Shown here in pieces: positions 45,606 through 56,700 of a DNA stretch of 64,000 bases. The DNA lies in the NCBI GenBank assembly GCA_029339195.1, contig JAPTJF010000041.1, positions 1 through 64,000 on the forward strand, written 5' to 3'. The notes beneath the pieces were generated by a model. That model did no database searches. It worked only from the letters and a program-made list of their open reading frames with translations, and had not been told where the DNA came from. The stretch comes from Micractinium sp. NFX-FRZ. Lineage: Eukaryota > Chlorophyta > Trebouxiophyceae > Chlorellales > Chlorellaceae. Position numbers and translations under genes: made by a program. Position 1 is the stretch's first letter; each line of letters starts with the position of its first letter.

Positions 45606-46407
45606 CGCCCACACCGATCCCCCCCGGGCTGTGCATGGGGCCGCTGCTGCTTGTGCGCCTCTGGCAGCGGACATGGTGACTACTCGTCTCCCCGCCCTGC
45701 ACAGTGACCCTTCCAGCGGGAGAGAGGGGAAGGGGCTTCGGGAGGGCGCAATCATCGGGGAATGCGCGAGGGCAAGGGGGAGGCGGCGTTGTGGCAGGCG
45801 GTGGGGCTGCCCTGCCCACTTGTCGGAGCGCCTGGCCCAGCAGACACAAAAAACACTCGTGCGGTGGGAGAGGTAACATTGTCCCCATCGGCCGCTGGCT
45901 GCCTCGATATTGCCACATTTCCCTTCCAATCAATGGCGTGGAGCATAGGATGGGTGTCGCAGGCAGGAGCAGGCGCAGAGGGAGCAAAGACAAGAAGACG
46001 AGAGCTAAGAAAGCAATCATGCTCTGAGAAGGGGCGTGGTATGTGCGGCGAGGAATTGTCCTCTGCAGCTGGCAGCGTACTACGCTAGTAGCGTCCAACG
46101 CCAGTGAGCCGCTGATGTTCAGGGCCGTTGAGCTGCTGTTCAGGGCCGCGGCCTGCTGCCTGCCCCCACGAGCCACCTGCGCCAGGGTGGAGCAGCATGT
46201 TGCACCCAGATTTGGGTCTATCTAGATGCGCAGTAGCGCCGATGCACCCGTCTGCGGGTATCAGAAGGCGCTGTGCTGCTTCGCCAGGTGCCAAGGCAGG
46301 CACACATGCAGCGCTGGCGTGGCAGCAACTCGGCATGCTGTGCTCAGGCATAGCAGCTGCCCTCGCTAGCTGCAGCATGTTGCTTCTACTGGTTGCAGCG
46401 TTCAAGC

Positions 46408-49400
46408 CTACCAGTTGATCACGTCATCTAGCTCCTGTTTGCTGAGCTTGTGCCCACCTGTGGGTGGCAGCAAGAGAGCATGGCTCGCAAACATGCTGGA
46501 AAGGAGGATGGTGGGTCGCCGCGCATCTTCCTTCCACCCTTGTTAGTGCAGACAGCGGGGCACCAGCATTGGGCCGATCACCCAGGAAGAGGGCATTGCT
46601 GCTGCTATGCAACCCACCAGTGTAACTGAACCGCACGGTCAGGGAGGGCAGCTTAAGGCTCTGTGGAGCATGCGTGAGGGTGGGAACGGAGCGAGGCGAC
46701 GTGTCAGTGGGTGGGTCGATCAGTGGGTGGGTCAGCCAGGCGATCGGCTGCCGCTCTTGAACATGCCCCAAAAGCCACCCAAGCGAGGAGCACACCAAGG
46801 ACGGCTAGCAGACCATAAACACTCGAGCCGCGCTGAGCCACAACGCCGCGAGCGAACGGCGTGCCAGCTGCACGCAGGCAAGGCCTGAGCCGTCTTGGGG
46901 TTGGACCCACCTTCAGCTCAGTCACTGCCGGCGCGAGCTCTGATGGAGGCGACAGCTTGTCATCCTTGGCCGTGCTGATCCACATGTGAGGTTTGTTGTT
47001 CACGTTCATCCAGACCGGCTGGTTGTGCAGGTCGGCACAGGCGGTGAACTCTGGGAACCAAAACCCGACAGCCGGCGCCATGGAGGCACCAGCTGCGATC
47101 AGGAGGAGGACAGGCAACGGCAAGAAGGGTTGCCAGGCTGGTGGTGGGGCAGCAGCGGTGGTCGGGCATGGCTCGCCGCAGCCCGGCGGCATGGCATGCA
47201 CAGGCAGGCAGCCTCGCTCGCAGCCCCGCAGCCTGTTGTGTGGGGAGGCAGACGCACAGCTTGGGCTGGCCCACCTGAGAAGCCCATGACCAGGATTGAC
47301 GATTTGTTGGCGCTGATGCCCGCCACAGCAAGTGACTGCCGGAAGCAGTCCATGATTTCAGCGCGCTCCAGCGTGGACCAGCCGTCTGGACCCCACGACG
47401 AAGGTGCCACTAGAAAGAACTTCAAACACACGCGGAAAGGGATGCCGGGGAGACGCTTCCTCATGCATGTTTGCACGAGACCAATAGGCTTTGTTTTTTC
47501 CAGCCTAGCCTTCGAAGGGCCGCCTACCCCCGGCTGCACTCTGCCCGGGCAGAGCCTTCCTTGCGGCATGCACCTCGCCATGCATGCCCAAGCATGCACG
47601 CCACTGCCCTGCCCCTCTTCAACGCAACGCAAGTGGCCCACAGACACCTTGTGAGCTTGCGCCAGAGGCTTGAGGCTGTTCAGGAAGGCTTCTCCGTTGC
47701 CGCCGGACCCGTGCAGCGCCAGCATGACACGCAACGGACGGTCCAAGTTCTTGATGGGGCCAGGCAGGTAATAGCCGCCACGCCGGAACGCCCCGCTTGA
47801 GCAGACGTCAACAGGCACGAACGCTGCATGCAGGGAAGCGGGGAGTGGGGCCTGCAGCTCTGGCATGCCGCTGGCATCGAACGCCTTTCGATGCTGAGCA
47901 GGGACTGCGTGGCACCGCTGGTTGGCCGGGGACGGCAGGGCAGCCAGCAGCGTGAAGGTGGGCAGGGCACAGGGCGGGCTTGCGCTCGAGGCGCGGCAGA
48001 GCAGAGCAGCTGGTCTTGCAGGGCTGGGCAGGGCAGTAGGGCTCCGGGACAGCAAGCAAGACAGGCTGAAGCACATAGACGGCAGCCACACTCAGCGGAC
48101 CCTGCACGCACCTGATGGGGAGCACTCAAACCTGACAGGGTCACGGAACGGCGGCACATTGCAGCGCTGGCCGGAACCGCAGTTGGCATCCTTGAAGCAG
48201 CTGCAGCGGGCGCAGCGCAGCTTTTAAGGAGTGAGGAAAGCGCCGGCCGTCGCCTTACCACTCCTTCGTCAAAGCACGCGCCGGGTGGCATAACCACGTG
48301 CTGTGGCGATACACGGGCAGGCTACATGTCCAGCAAACCTGCAGCTGCAACACCTTCGAACAGCCCGGCATCATGCTGCTGGCAGGCCCCCGACCCAGCC
48401 ACGCACTGTCGGCAGATCGGGACGCCAGGCATGCCGTTGTCCGCGCCACAGACCATGCCCCCGGGGCACTGGCTGGACTTGGTGCTGCGTGAGGTGACCA
48501 CAGAGGAGGAGATCGAGAGGAGCAGGCTCACTGTAGAGCATCAAGGCATTGGATGGATGCCTCATGCCTCAAAGGCCTGCCTGCCAAACGCCTGGATGGA
48601 TGCCTCATGCCTCATGCCCCAAAGGAAATAAGGAAGGAAGGAAGGAAGAAATGCAGGTGTGACATCCGTACGACTAGTCACCTCATGCAGGTGTGACATC
48701 CGTACGACTGGTCGCTCACCAGAACGTCAGCATCCTGCGCTTCCCACCGACTGGGAAGGTAGCCCTGAAGACTGTGTCCAGTTGGTCAGCCTGAGGGCAG
48801 GGAGGCGCACCCTCTCGTGAGGCACATTGAAAGCAGGGCTTGCAAGGGCTCAGCTGCATGCATGTGTCTTGTTAGAGGGGTGGAGAGCGCTGGCGGATCG
48901 CCTTGTTGGGCAGGGAGGGGGCACCCAGCAGCCGGGGGGAAGCCACGCATGAACAGCGCAGACCCAAACCGGCCGCGCTGCCTGCTGCAAGGCCGCGCTG
49001 GCCGGGGCGCAAGGCAGAGGAAGGGCGCGCCGTCAGGCGACGCGGGGGGGAGACTGGGCTCTCGGGGACGAGGGGGCATTGTGGTGGGGCACTAAGTATA
49101 ATAATTATCTATAAATAATTATGTAAGGCTCACCACAAAGATGGCTGTGAAGGGGCCTTGGATGGCGCCGACGCCCAGGGCAGTTGCCACCTGCAGGAGC
49201 CGAACTCAGCTTTTGTGAGACGCAGCAGCCGGAGGGTGGGCGTGCCGGCCAGGCAGGGCCTTCAAGCTGAAGGCTGCTGGCCGCCCACCCATCCAGTCCA
49301 CCACCAACAACCGCCCGCTGCGTGCGAGAGCGTGTGGCGCAGCCGTCCGGTGTGCATGGTGTGCATGCAACACATGGTTGCAGGCAGAGAACAAGAAGAA

Positions 49401-52255
49401 GAAGAAGAAGACAGCTCGAAGGCGTGGGGTTGAGGAAGCCAACATACAGCCAGCCAGCCATGCCTGGCGCTCACCCCGGAGCTCAGCGTTGCTCCTCGGT
49501 CGAACCGCATGCGCACTGCGGCACCGTACACCCAGGCAAAGATGTCCAGGGAGGAGATCTTGGTGCCGGGCGCCAGGGTGCTGAAGCGGTTGAGCGCGAG
49601 CGCAATCGAGGGGTGCAGTTTGGCGGCGAGCCTCAGATCCAGCAGCCCTTCGGCGTGCACCCACATGCCGTTGGCAGGGCCGGCCGGGCCGACGGTGACC
49701 ACCGGCTTGGCGATGCTCCTGCCGGCGTGAGCAGCAAGTGACACCAATGAGCATTGCCTGATGGCGTGGATCAATACTGCAGTGCGGCCGCCGCGGCAGC
49801 CTGCCGGCCGTGTGGGCCAGCTGAGCGCTCCGCGCATTCGCACACGCGCACGGGCATGCAAGCCGGAGCTTCTTTGCAGGAGCACAGGCGCGAAGCAGTG
49901 GCCACGTGCCGCTGGCTCACCTGAGGTCCAGCTTCATCTTGCCCCACAGGTCGATCAGCGGCCCCTGCTGAAGGTCCAGCACAATCTTGGCATTGTTGTT
50001 CCACAGGAGCGTGACGGAAGGCTGGCGGCCCAGTGTCGCGAACAGCACGTCTGTGCCAGGATTGCCGTCAAACTTGGCTCCCAGCAGCGTGCCGGTGAGG
50101 AAGGCTTGGCCGAAGTTGGGGTTGGGCTCTGTGGTGCCTGCGGGCAAGCCGGGGAAGCATGCTAGAGGCTGCTGTGGGGCTGTGAGGATGTGCTGCCGCC
50201 AGGACTGGAGCTCAAGCAGCCAGGCACACAGATGAGAGGAGCGCAGGCAGCCAGGCAGGCAGATAACACACTGGAGGGAACTCCATCCGGAGGGAGGCAG
50301 CTGGGTGCTGGGCGAGCAAGGGGGCGTGCGTGTGGACTGCCAGGCAGACCTCCTGGCGGGCAGGCGGACGGGCAGCCGGGCAGGCAGGGAGTGCAGCAGA
50401 GTGGCCCGCGGACGGGCCGGCGCTGTGCGAGTGGGCGGGCGGGGAATGCAGCTGGGTACCTTCCGACAGCGGGTCTGTGGTGTCGGTGCTCCACAGCGGC
50501 GGCAACGTGGTCTTGGCCCACTGCTCAGGTACGGCCCTCCAGTTGGAGGAGTAGGCAAAGCCTGTGAGGTTGACGTCCAGGCTGTCAAAAATGTCGTTCT
50601 GCAGGGGAGGGTTGGTGGGGCAGGGGCAAGCTGGCAAGGAAGCACTCCTAGCCCTTGTTCCATGTTTTCAAGGGGACATAGCCAGCCAGCTGGTCCGCTG
50701 TTGAAGCTGCGCCTGGGTGTTCATCACAATGTCCAGCTGGCCTGCAGACGGCCTGCCTTGAAAGCACATCTGGCGTGCATCAAGTGACCACCGCAAACCT
50801 GCTCAACCCCTGCCTGCAGGGTGCCTACCCTGAAGCTCAACCCCTGCCTGCAGGGCGCCTACTCTGACGCTCAACCCCTGTCTGCCTGCAGGGCGCCTAC
50901 CTTGATGCTCACGGCGGACTGCAGGCCCGTCACCCCCAGCGCCAGCGCCATGTCGGTGCTGTCGCCACAGGGCTGCACTCCCAGGCACACCGACAGGCCC
51001 GGGCCGTGCCGCTGCATGGCAGTCACGAACTTGCGGATGCCTGGGAATCCGGCCAGCTGGCCCGAGGTGAGGGATTTCAGCCTGGGGCAGGGGGGGCCAT
51101 CCGTGCATTGCACCGACAGAATGTGAGCAGTCGCAGGGCGGGCCAGCCGGCACATCGTATTCCACAGGAGGGTGGGTTAGCCCTAACGTTAGATGAGAGC
51201 TCCTCCAAAGTAAGTTATGCACCAGCGCATGCATGCTGATGCCAGACCGCGCCCTACCCCTCAAAGCCACGGGGCACCCGGCCTTACGGCGGCAAGGCGC
51301 CGGCGAGGTAGGAGCTGGTGTTGTTGAAAGGGGCACGGGGACAGGCAGCAAACACCGGGTTTGAGCGCAGCGAGTCCAGCTGCAGGCAGGTGGCGGGGGT
51401 GGGGTGATGACGTAGGCGTGACGCCAGGGGCCGCGGAGCAATGTGGCTGCAGAAGCTGCAGGCACTGGACACGACACGCCCCGAAGGGCCGCGCAACCAT
51501 TTCTAGGCGCCTGGGCTCACCTTGGCTCCTGAGAACAGCGGGATTGGGCACTGGGATAGCGCCTGGCTCCCTTTGGCCGCCTTCAGCCTGCGCAGCCGGC
51601 GAGGAGCTGCCCCCAGCCTGAGCAGGCGAGCGAGAGTGGCTGACCACGGGGCTGGCGGGCTGGCAGCCTGCTTCGTCGCGCCATCCTGCATGCCTGCCCG
51701 CCAGCCCCATCATGCACAGCTGCCCAGATGCAAACAGCCCCCCATTCCTGCCCACCACCCCAACGCTTGTTGTGCACAGCGCCCCAGGCTGCTCACCATG
51801 CAATGGTGTCTCCCAGGGGCAGCAGGTCGAGCAGGTTGACGGTCGTCTTGGCCCCGCTCTTCATGGGCAGCAGCAAACCTTGATCAAGCACAAACTTCAT
51901 CCACTTGGACTTCGCCTCCAGCTCACTGGGCGTCAATCCTGCACTGCCGTCTTCTGGCAAGCACTCGGTGCCGGTGCCGAAGTAGGGGCAGGCGCCTGCA
52001 GCGGGCCACCCACGCAACCAGGGCTTGAGCGGCGTTAGGGCACGTGCGGGGCGAAGCTGCAACAACGACATCTTGCGGAGCGGCAGTGGTTCCAGGACTT
52101 AAAAACTTGACATACAGGTCAATGCAGCAGTCGGGTGATCGGAAGAAGGGCTCCAACTACATTCAACCTCAGGGTGCACCTGCCGCGGCGACCGACGCCG
52201 GCGCCAAGACGACGGCAGCGGCGGCGGCCAGCCAGAGAAGTGCGGCGCTGCGCAT
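46408..52255 (-). CDS. Secreted protein: novel N-terminal region, Cys-rich linker, PHB-depolymerase-like esterase
   Basis: Exons: 52255-52180, 51995-51797, 51587-51521, 51379-51288, 51081-50901, 50598-50460, 50137-49921, 49718-49475, 49190-49134, 48790-48720, 48484-about 48350, 48300-48259, 48190-48112, 47823-47648, 47419-47275, 47092-46911, 46660-46618, 46457-46408 (TAG). All junctions keep phase except the one after 48484, whose donor is unresolved. Signal peptide ALLWLAAAAAVVLAPASVAA. About 420 unrecognised residues follow (e.g. VLFATLGRQPSVTLLWNNNA; FGQAFLTGTLLGAKFDG). Then Cys-rich CTKSSQCPGGMVCG and CGSGQRCNVPP. The last ~210 residues are an alpha/beta hydrolase of the PHB-depolymerase/feruloyl-esterase type: oxyanion region LALHGSGGN, nucleophile elbow GFSAGAS, acid KDDKL, and catalytic His in YTGGHKLSKQELDDVINW. 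Probably an extracellular or vacuolar esterase; substrate unknown. It could be two genes, but the phase-correct Cys-rich bridge argues for one. Confidence 0.75.
50803..50901. repeat. Three tandem copies of an exon end with donor (esterase gene)
   Basis: CTCAACCCCTGCCTGCAGGG plus TGCCTAC/CGCCTAC is repeated at about 30-40 bp spacing up to the real donor at 50900. Each copy carries a GTAGG-type donor look-alike on the gene's strand. Confidence 0.88.
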
Positions 52256-53766
52256 GCAGCTGCGCCCCACACCGAAACGATATGTGTGCATCTCGAAGTC
52301 ACGGGGGCGGGGGGAGATCGAGTGGCGAGCAGAAGGCTGGTCCCGTCAAGACCTGCTGTCACGCTCAGCACAGGCTGTCGGGATGCGGTGAGTTACGGAG
52401 ACGCAAAATGAAGCAAATTGAAGAAATCTCGCAACGGGTGAGAGGGATGCCGCGAGAACTCTGAGTTTGTCTTGCCACCGCCGTTGTGCGGCGACGTCGC
52501 AACGCACGACGTCTCTCTTTGCAAACCCCAGCTATGCTTAAAACGAGTAGATCTCAGTGCATAAGGGTCGAAACAAGTGTCCAATATCGCAGAGGAATAC
52601 GGGAGGAACACAGGAAGAGCAGGGGCGCCGAGCAGGAGCAGCGCTGCGACCCGGCCCAGGCGGGCCGCCCAGCAGGGCAGGGAGGAGCAGACCGGCCGCA
52701 GCCCCGGCCATTAACACAGCTTATCTTTCTGAGATGGCCGCCTGGCGCGGCCCCGGTCATGTGACGGTGCAGCCTGTGCTGGCGGGGCAGCGGTGGGCGC
52801 ACCTCGTTCCCGCTCCCCGCCACCCCACCCCGCCCCGCCTTGCTCCACATTGCGCCCATTTTCACGTGTGGCTACACGCATGCGCGGCCCACCCCAGTTG
52901 CGTGTGGCGCACGTGCCTGCCCACCTCCCCGGAGTCCCTGCTCACCCGCCCTGTAGATGCGTATTTCAAACAGAGCATACTTTAAAACAGAGCGCGGTTG
53001 TAAGGACTGCCTCACAGCACGAGTGTAACGAGACGAGCCAGCATGACATGGCCGGCCTGGCTTGAGCAAGACAACTAGGCCCAGCGCCCTGCAGCAGGCA
53101 CGAGTTGTACTAGTCATCAATCAAAGATGCTGTGTTGGCCAGAACCAGTAGGGAGCGGTGAGTGGGTTGCACAGCATGGGTCCAGGGCGAGCGGGGCCGC
53201 CGCAGCAGTGGTGCTCCAGACCTGGCGCGCTTCAAAGGGCGCTGTGCACACCTGTGCTCCTTGCACACATATGCACTTTGCGCAGCTGATTCCAAGTCTC
53301 CCTCACCGGGCCGTAACCCCCTGTCCTCGCCCCACCTGGCTTGTGCCGGGCAGGAGTTGCCAGCACACGCAGGCCGCCATACGGCAGTGCTGGCACGCCA
53401 TGCTGCGCTGCCGCTGTCTAGACTGCCAGGAACAGACTGGCAGCCGGTCCTGCCTGCTCGTGGCGTAACGGAGGCAGGATACGTGGGAGGAGAGCAAAGG
53501 GGTGGCATGTGCCCAAGACCACCTGGGGAACGGGAGGGGCAGAGAGCGGCGGCGGGCGGGCGGCCGGGAGTGGGTCAGGGGGGGAACACCTTGCGGGGGC
53601 TGTGCCGCGCTCAAGGCGTCCGCTGCGGCACAATCGACTCTGCGCGCCAGTCACACCCAAGAACAGCCCTCGCTGTCCTGACCCTTCGTGCATGGGGACC
53701 TCGCAGCAGGCAAGCCATCCGCTCTCTATTTCCGGGCTGCCGCCCTGCACGCCCTCCATACGTGAC
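52256..53766. promoter_or_regulatory. Divergent intergenic spacer, esterase / second kinase
   Basis: Separates the leftward esterase start from the rightward kinase start and should carry both promoters. It contains dispersed repeat copy B. No specific promoter element recognised. Confidence 0.4.
52768..53300. repeat. Dispersed repeat copy B
   Basis: Collinear and co-oriented with copy A (44897-45605): GCCTGTGCTGGCGGGGCAGC, CCTGTAGATGCGTATTTCAA, GACATGGCCGGCCTGGCTTG, AGGCCCAGCGCCCTGCAGCA, GGCCAGAACCAGTAGG. About 530 bp, shorter than copy A through deletions. Confidence 0.82.
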
Positions 53767-56700
53767 ATGCGAGGCTCTGCGGTTCTTGTGCTGCTGGCGC
53801 TGCCGCTTTTGGCGGCGGCCAGCGGCCAGCAGCCCGCGGCCGAACAAGGTGAGCCCGATTGGCCCTTCCGGCGGCCCCCTCTGGCCTTGGCATGCCCACA
53901 CAAAGGCCATGGCAGCGGCAGCCGGGCCCCGGGCGACACTCCTTCCTAGCCAGCTTCCGCCCACCGCCGGTGCCTGTGCAAGCGGGCGGTACTGGGGTGC
54001 GGGCGCCTCCCGCCCGCCTTTATTCGGCGAAACGACCCTTGCCTCCCTGCCCTGGCCCCCAACGCTGCAGCCGAGCTACTTTTGTCGCTGCCCAGAGCCT
54101 GCTCAGCCAACTGGGAGCAAGCGACGGCAGAGAAGCCGGGCGCACCGTGGGTGGCGGGCACGCCGCCCTGCGGCGCCCAGGGGGCACAGCCATGGAAGGG
54201 GGTGACGTGCAACGAGCAGGGCGCGGTGACAAAGCTGTGAGTGGGCGCTGGCTTGCGTGCTGGTTGCAGTGTGCGCAGCGGAGGCCCAGCCGGGCGCACT
54301 TGCGCGCCGTTGCCGGTACGCCGCCACCCGCCCGCCGTTTGAAACCCTCTTTGCCGGGCGCCCCGCCCCGTGCACCCTCCACCCCCCTGCAGCGCCGTGG
54401 GCGGCGTCAAGATCCAGTGCACCGGCCTGCCGCCCGAACTCGCCCAGCTGTCCACCCTGGAAATGCTGGACCTGAAGTGCAACGCCCTGGTGGGCAGCGT
54501 GCCGCCCAGCTGGCGCGCCGTGGGCGCCTTCCCCGCGCTGCAAAACCTCAACTTGGCAGACAACCTGCTGACCGGCGCGCTGTCCGACTTCACGCTGCCG
54601 GGGTCGCAAATGATGGCTGCCCAGGTGTTCAACGTGTCGCGCAACCGGTTTGAGGGGCCCATCCCGCCCGCCTGGCACTCACCCAGCCTCCAGGTGCGAC
54701 TGCGGGGCACGAGGCAGTGGGGCACTTGTTTGCTGCACCCATATGGCATTGGGTGTGTTGGGATCTTGGCTGCAGGATGGAGACGCAATTGTGCCCATGC
54801 GTGCGGCAGCTCATGCGCCCGGAAGAGGAAGCAGCGGGAAGCGGCGGCAGATCAGGCTTCACAGTCTCAGTCGTCGCCCTACCGCCCTACTGCCCGCTCA
54901 CCTCCATCCCTACCTCCCCCTGAATGCGTGCCCCTCAACAGGTGCTGGACATCTCGCTCAACCAGGTGCACTCGGTGCTGCCCCCGGCCTGGGCGGAGCC
55001 TGTGGATGGCCAGCGCTCCGCCTTCCCCGCCCTGAGCCTGCTGGCGGTGCAGGGCAACAACTTGACGGGTGAGGGAGGGGGACGTGTGGGTGTCTCTGTG
55101 AAGGCAGGGCAGCAAAGGCAGGGCAGCAAGCCAGTGGCCACCGGTGGGGCGGGCATGGGGGACGCGGTGCGGGATGCAGGCGGCACGGCGGGGGCGGGGG
55201 GTGTGGGGAGGGGCAAGCCACCCGCGGGCTGGAGCTATCTGCCACGTAAAGCAAAAGCCCCTCCTCACCCTGCAATCCACGTGCGGCTGTCATCCCAATT
55301 GTGTGTGTGCCTCGTGCTCCTGCGAGACCTAACCCATCCAACACTTGCCCTGTTGACATCACCTGACCTCCACAGGTCCCTACGACCCTTGGCCCGCCGG
55401 CGGCGCCGCCGCGTTTGCCCCCGACTTTGCCATCATCGCCCGCCCAGGCAACGGCTTCCTGGAAGGCGTGCCGCCGTTTGCCTCCGCCAGCCAGCCGGCA
55501 GACGGCGGCGGCGGCGGGCTGTCGGCCGGCGCGATTGCAGGCATCGCCGTCGGCGCGGCGGCAGGCGCAGGTGTGTGTGGGGCGTGCGAGGTGTCAGGCG
55601 GCAGCTTTTGAGCGCGTGGCCGTGCATGCTCTGGGTGCAGGCAGGCATGTTTACTATGCTACCCAGGCTGCGCTCTGTCGCTGTGTGCTCACCCCTGTGT
55701 ACTCACCCCTGCCTCCCCCGCCTCCCCCCAAATCCCTCTCCCGCAGCCCTGCTTGCGCTGGCCGTGCTGCTGGTGGTGCGCCGCCGCCGGCGCTGCTCCG
55801 TGGGCGCCGGCGCGGCCACGCCTGCCTCTGAGGGCCCATCCTTCAAGGGGGGCTGGGGCAAGGACCTGGAGTGTGGGGGGCTGTCCCGCGGCAGCCCCAC
55901 CTCGCCACGGGAGAGCGCGTGGGATTCCTTGGCCGGCAGCGCCAAGGCGCCCAGCTCGCCGCTGGCTGCCGCTGGGGCAGGCGGGGGCGCTGGGAGCCTG
56001 CGGGATAGCGCCATGGGCTCCAGCGCTGGCAGCAGCGAGGGAGGGGACAGCGGCATTGTGGGAACAGTCCGGAGCAGTACGGGCGGTGGCGACGGCGATG
56101 GCAGCAGCCAGGGCCGGCGGGCGAGCAGCGCCGGGGTGGACACCGACACGCGCCGCCTGCCCTCTGATTGGAGCACCATCAAAATCGAGGAGCTGGAGCT
56201 GAGCCACGTGCTGGGGCAGGGGTCATTTGGGTCGGTGCACCTCGCCAAGTACTGCCACACCACAGGTGAGAGGGAGAGCGGTGGGCGGGAGCTGCAGGCG
56301 TGTGTGTTTGTGCGTTGTTAAGTGCACGTGGTTGTTGGAGGCCAAGGACTGCCACACCACGGGTGAGAGCGGCGGGCGCAGCGCATGTGCCTGCTCTTCC
56401 CAGTGTGAATGACAGGCGGGCCTGGTGACCAGTGGCCGACCTTGTTCTCCTTCCTCAACCTCGTCTCTCCGCTGCAGTGGCGGTCACGATGCTGCCCATT
56501 GTGCCTTTGGCTGACCCTTGCTCTAATTCCCTAACTGGCCCACACTGCTTGCAGTGGCGGTCAAGATGCTCACAGGCGTGGAGCGGCCGCCGCCCGCAGC
56601 CGCCGCCTCCACCCCCGCCCACCACCACTCCTCCCTGGTCTCCCAGCTGGAGCGGGAGGCGGGCCTCATGCGGGAGCTGCGCCACACCAACGTGTGCATG

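Larger units (their letters stand above)
44766..46407. other. Convergent 3' region, bestrophin / esterase
   Basis: Apart from dispersed repeat copy A, no feature is supported. No UGUAA signal for the esterase gene was recognised on the minus strand. Confidence 0.5.

Noticed and set aside
47402..47412. Acceptor TTTCTAG before GGCACC in the esterase domain
   Set aside because: It breaks the frame; the upstream acceptor TTTGAAG before TTCTTTCTAGTG restores phase and gives the expected hydrophobic beta-strand FFLVAPSSW.
51583..51777. Longer version of esterase exon 3 starting at 51675
   Set aside because: Only the shorter exon 51587-51521 keeps phase with both neighbours; the longer one meets a stop in the required frame.
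44897..53300. LTR retrotransposon defined by repeat copies A and B
   Set aside because: The 7 kb between them is an ordinary intron-rich host gene with no gag, protease, reverse transcriptase or integrase, and the ends lack clear TG..CA.
53162..54205. 347-codon plus-strand frame overlapping the second kinase start
   Set aside because: It is out of frame with the signal peptide exon and the LRR cap exon, which join correctly by splicing.
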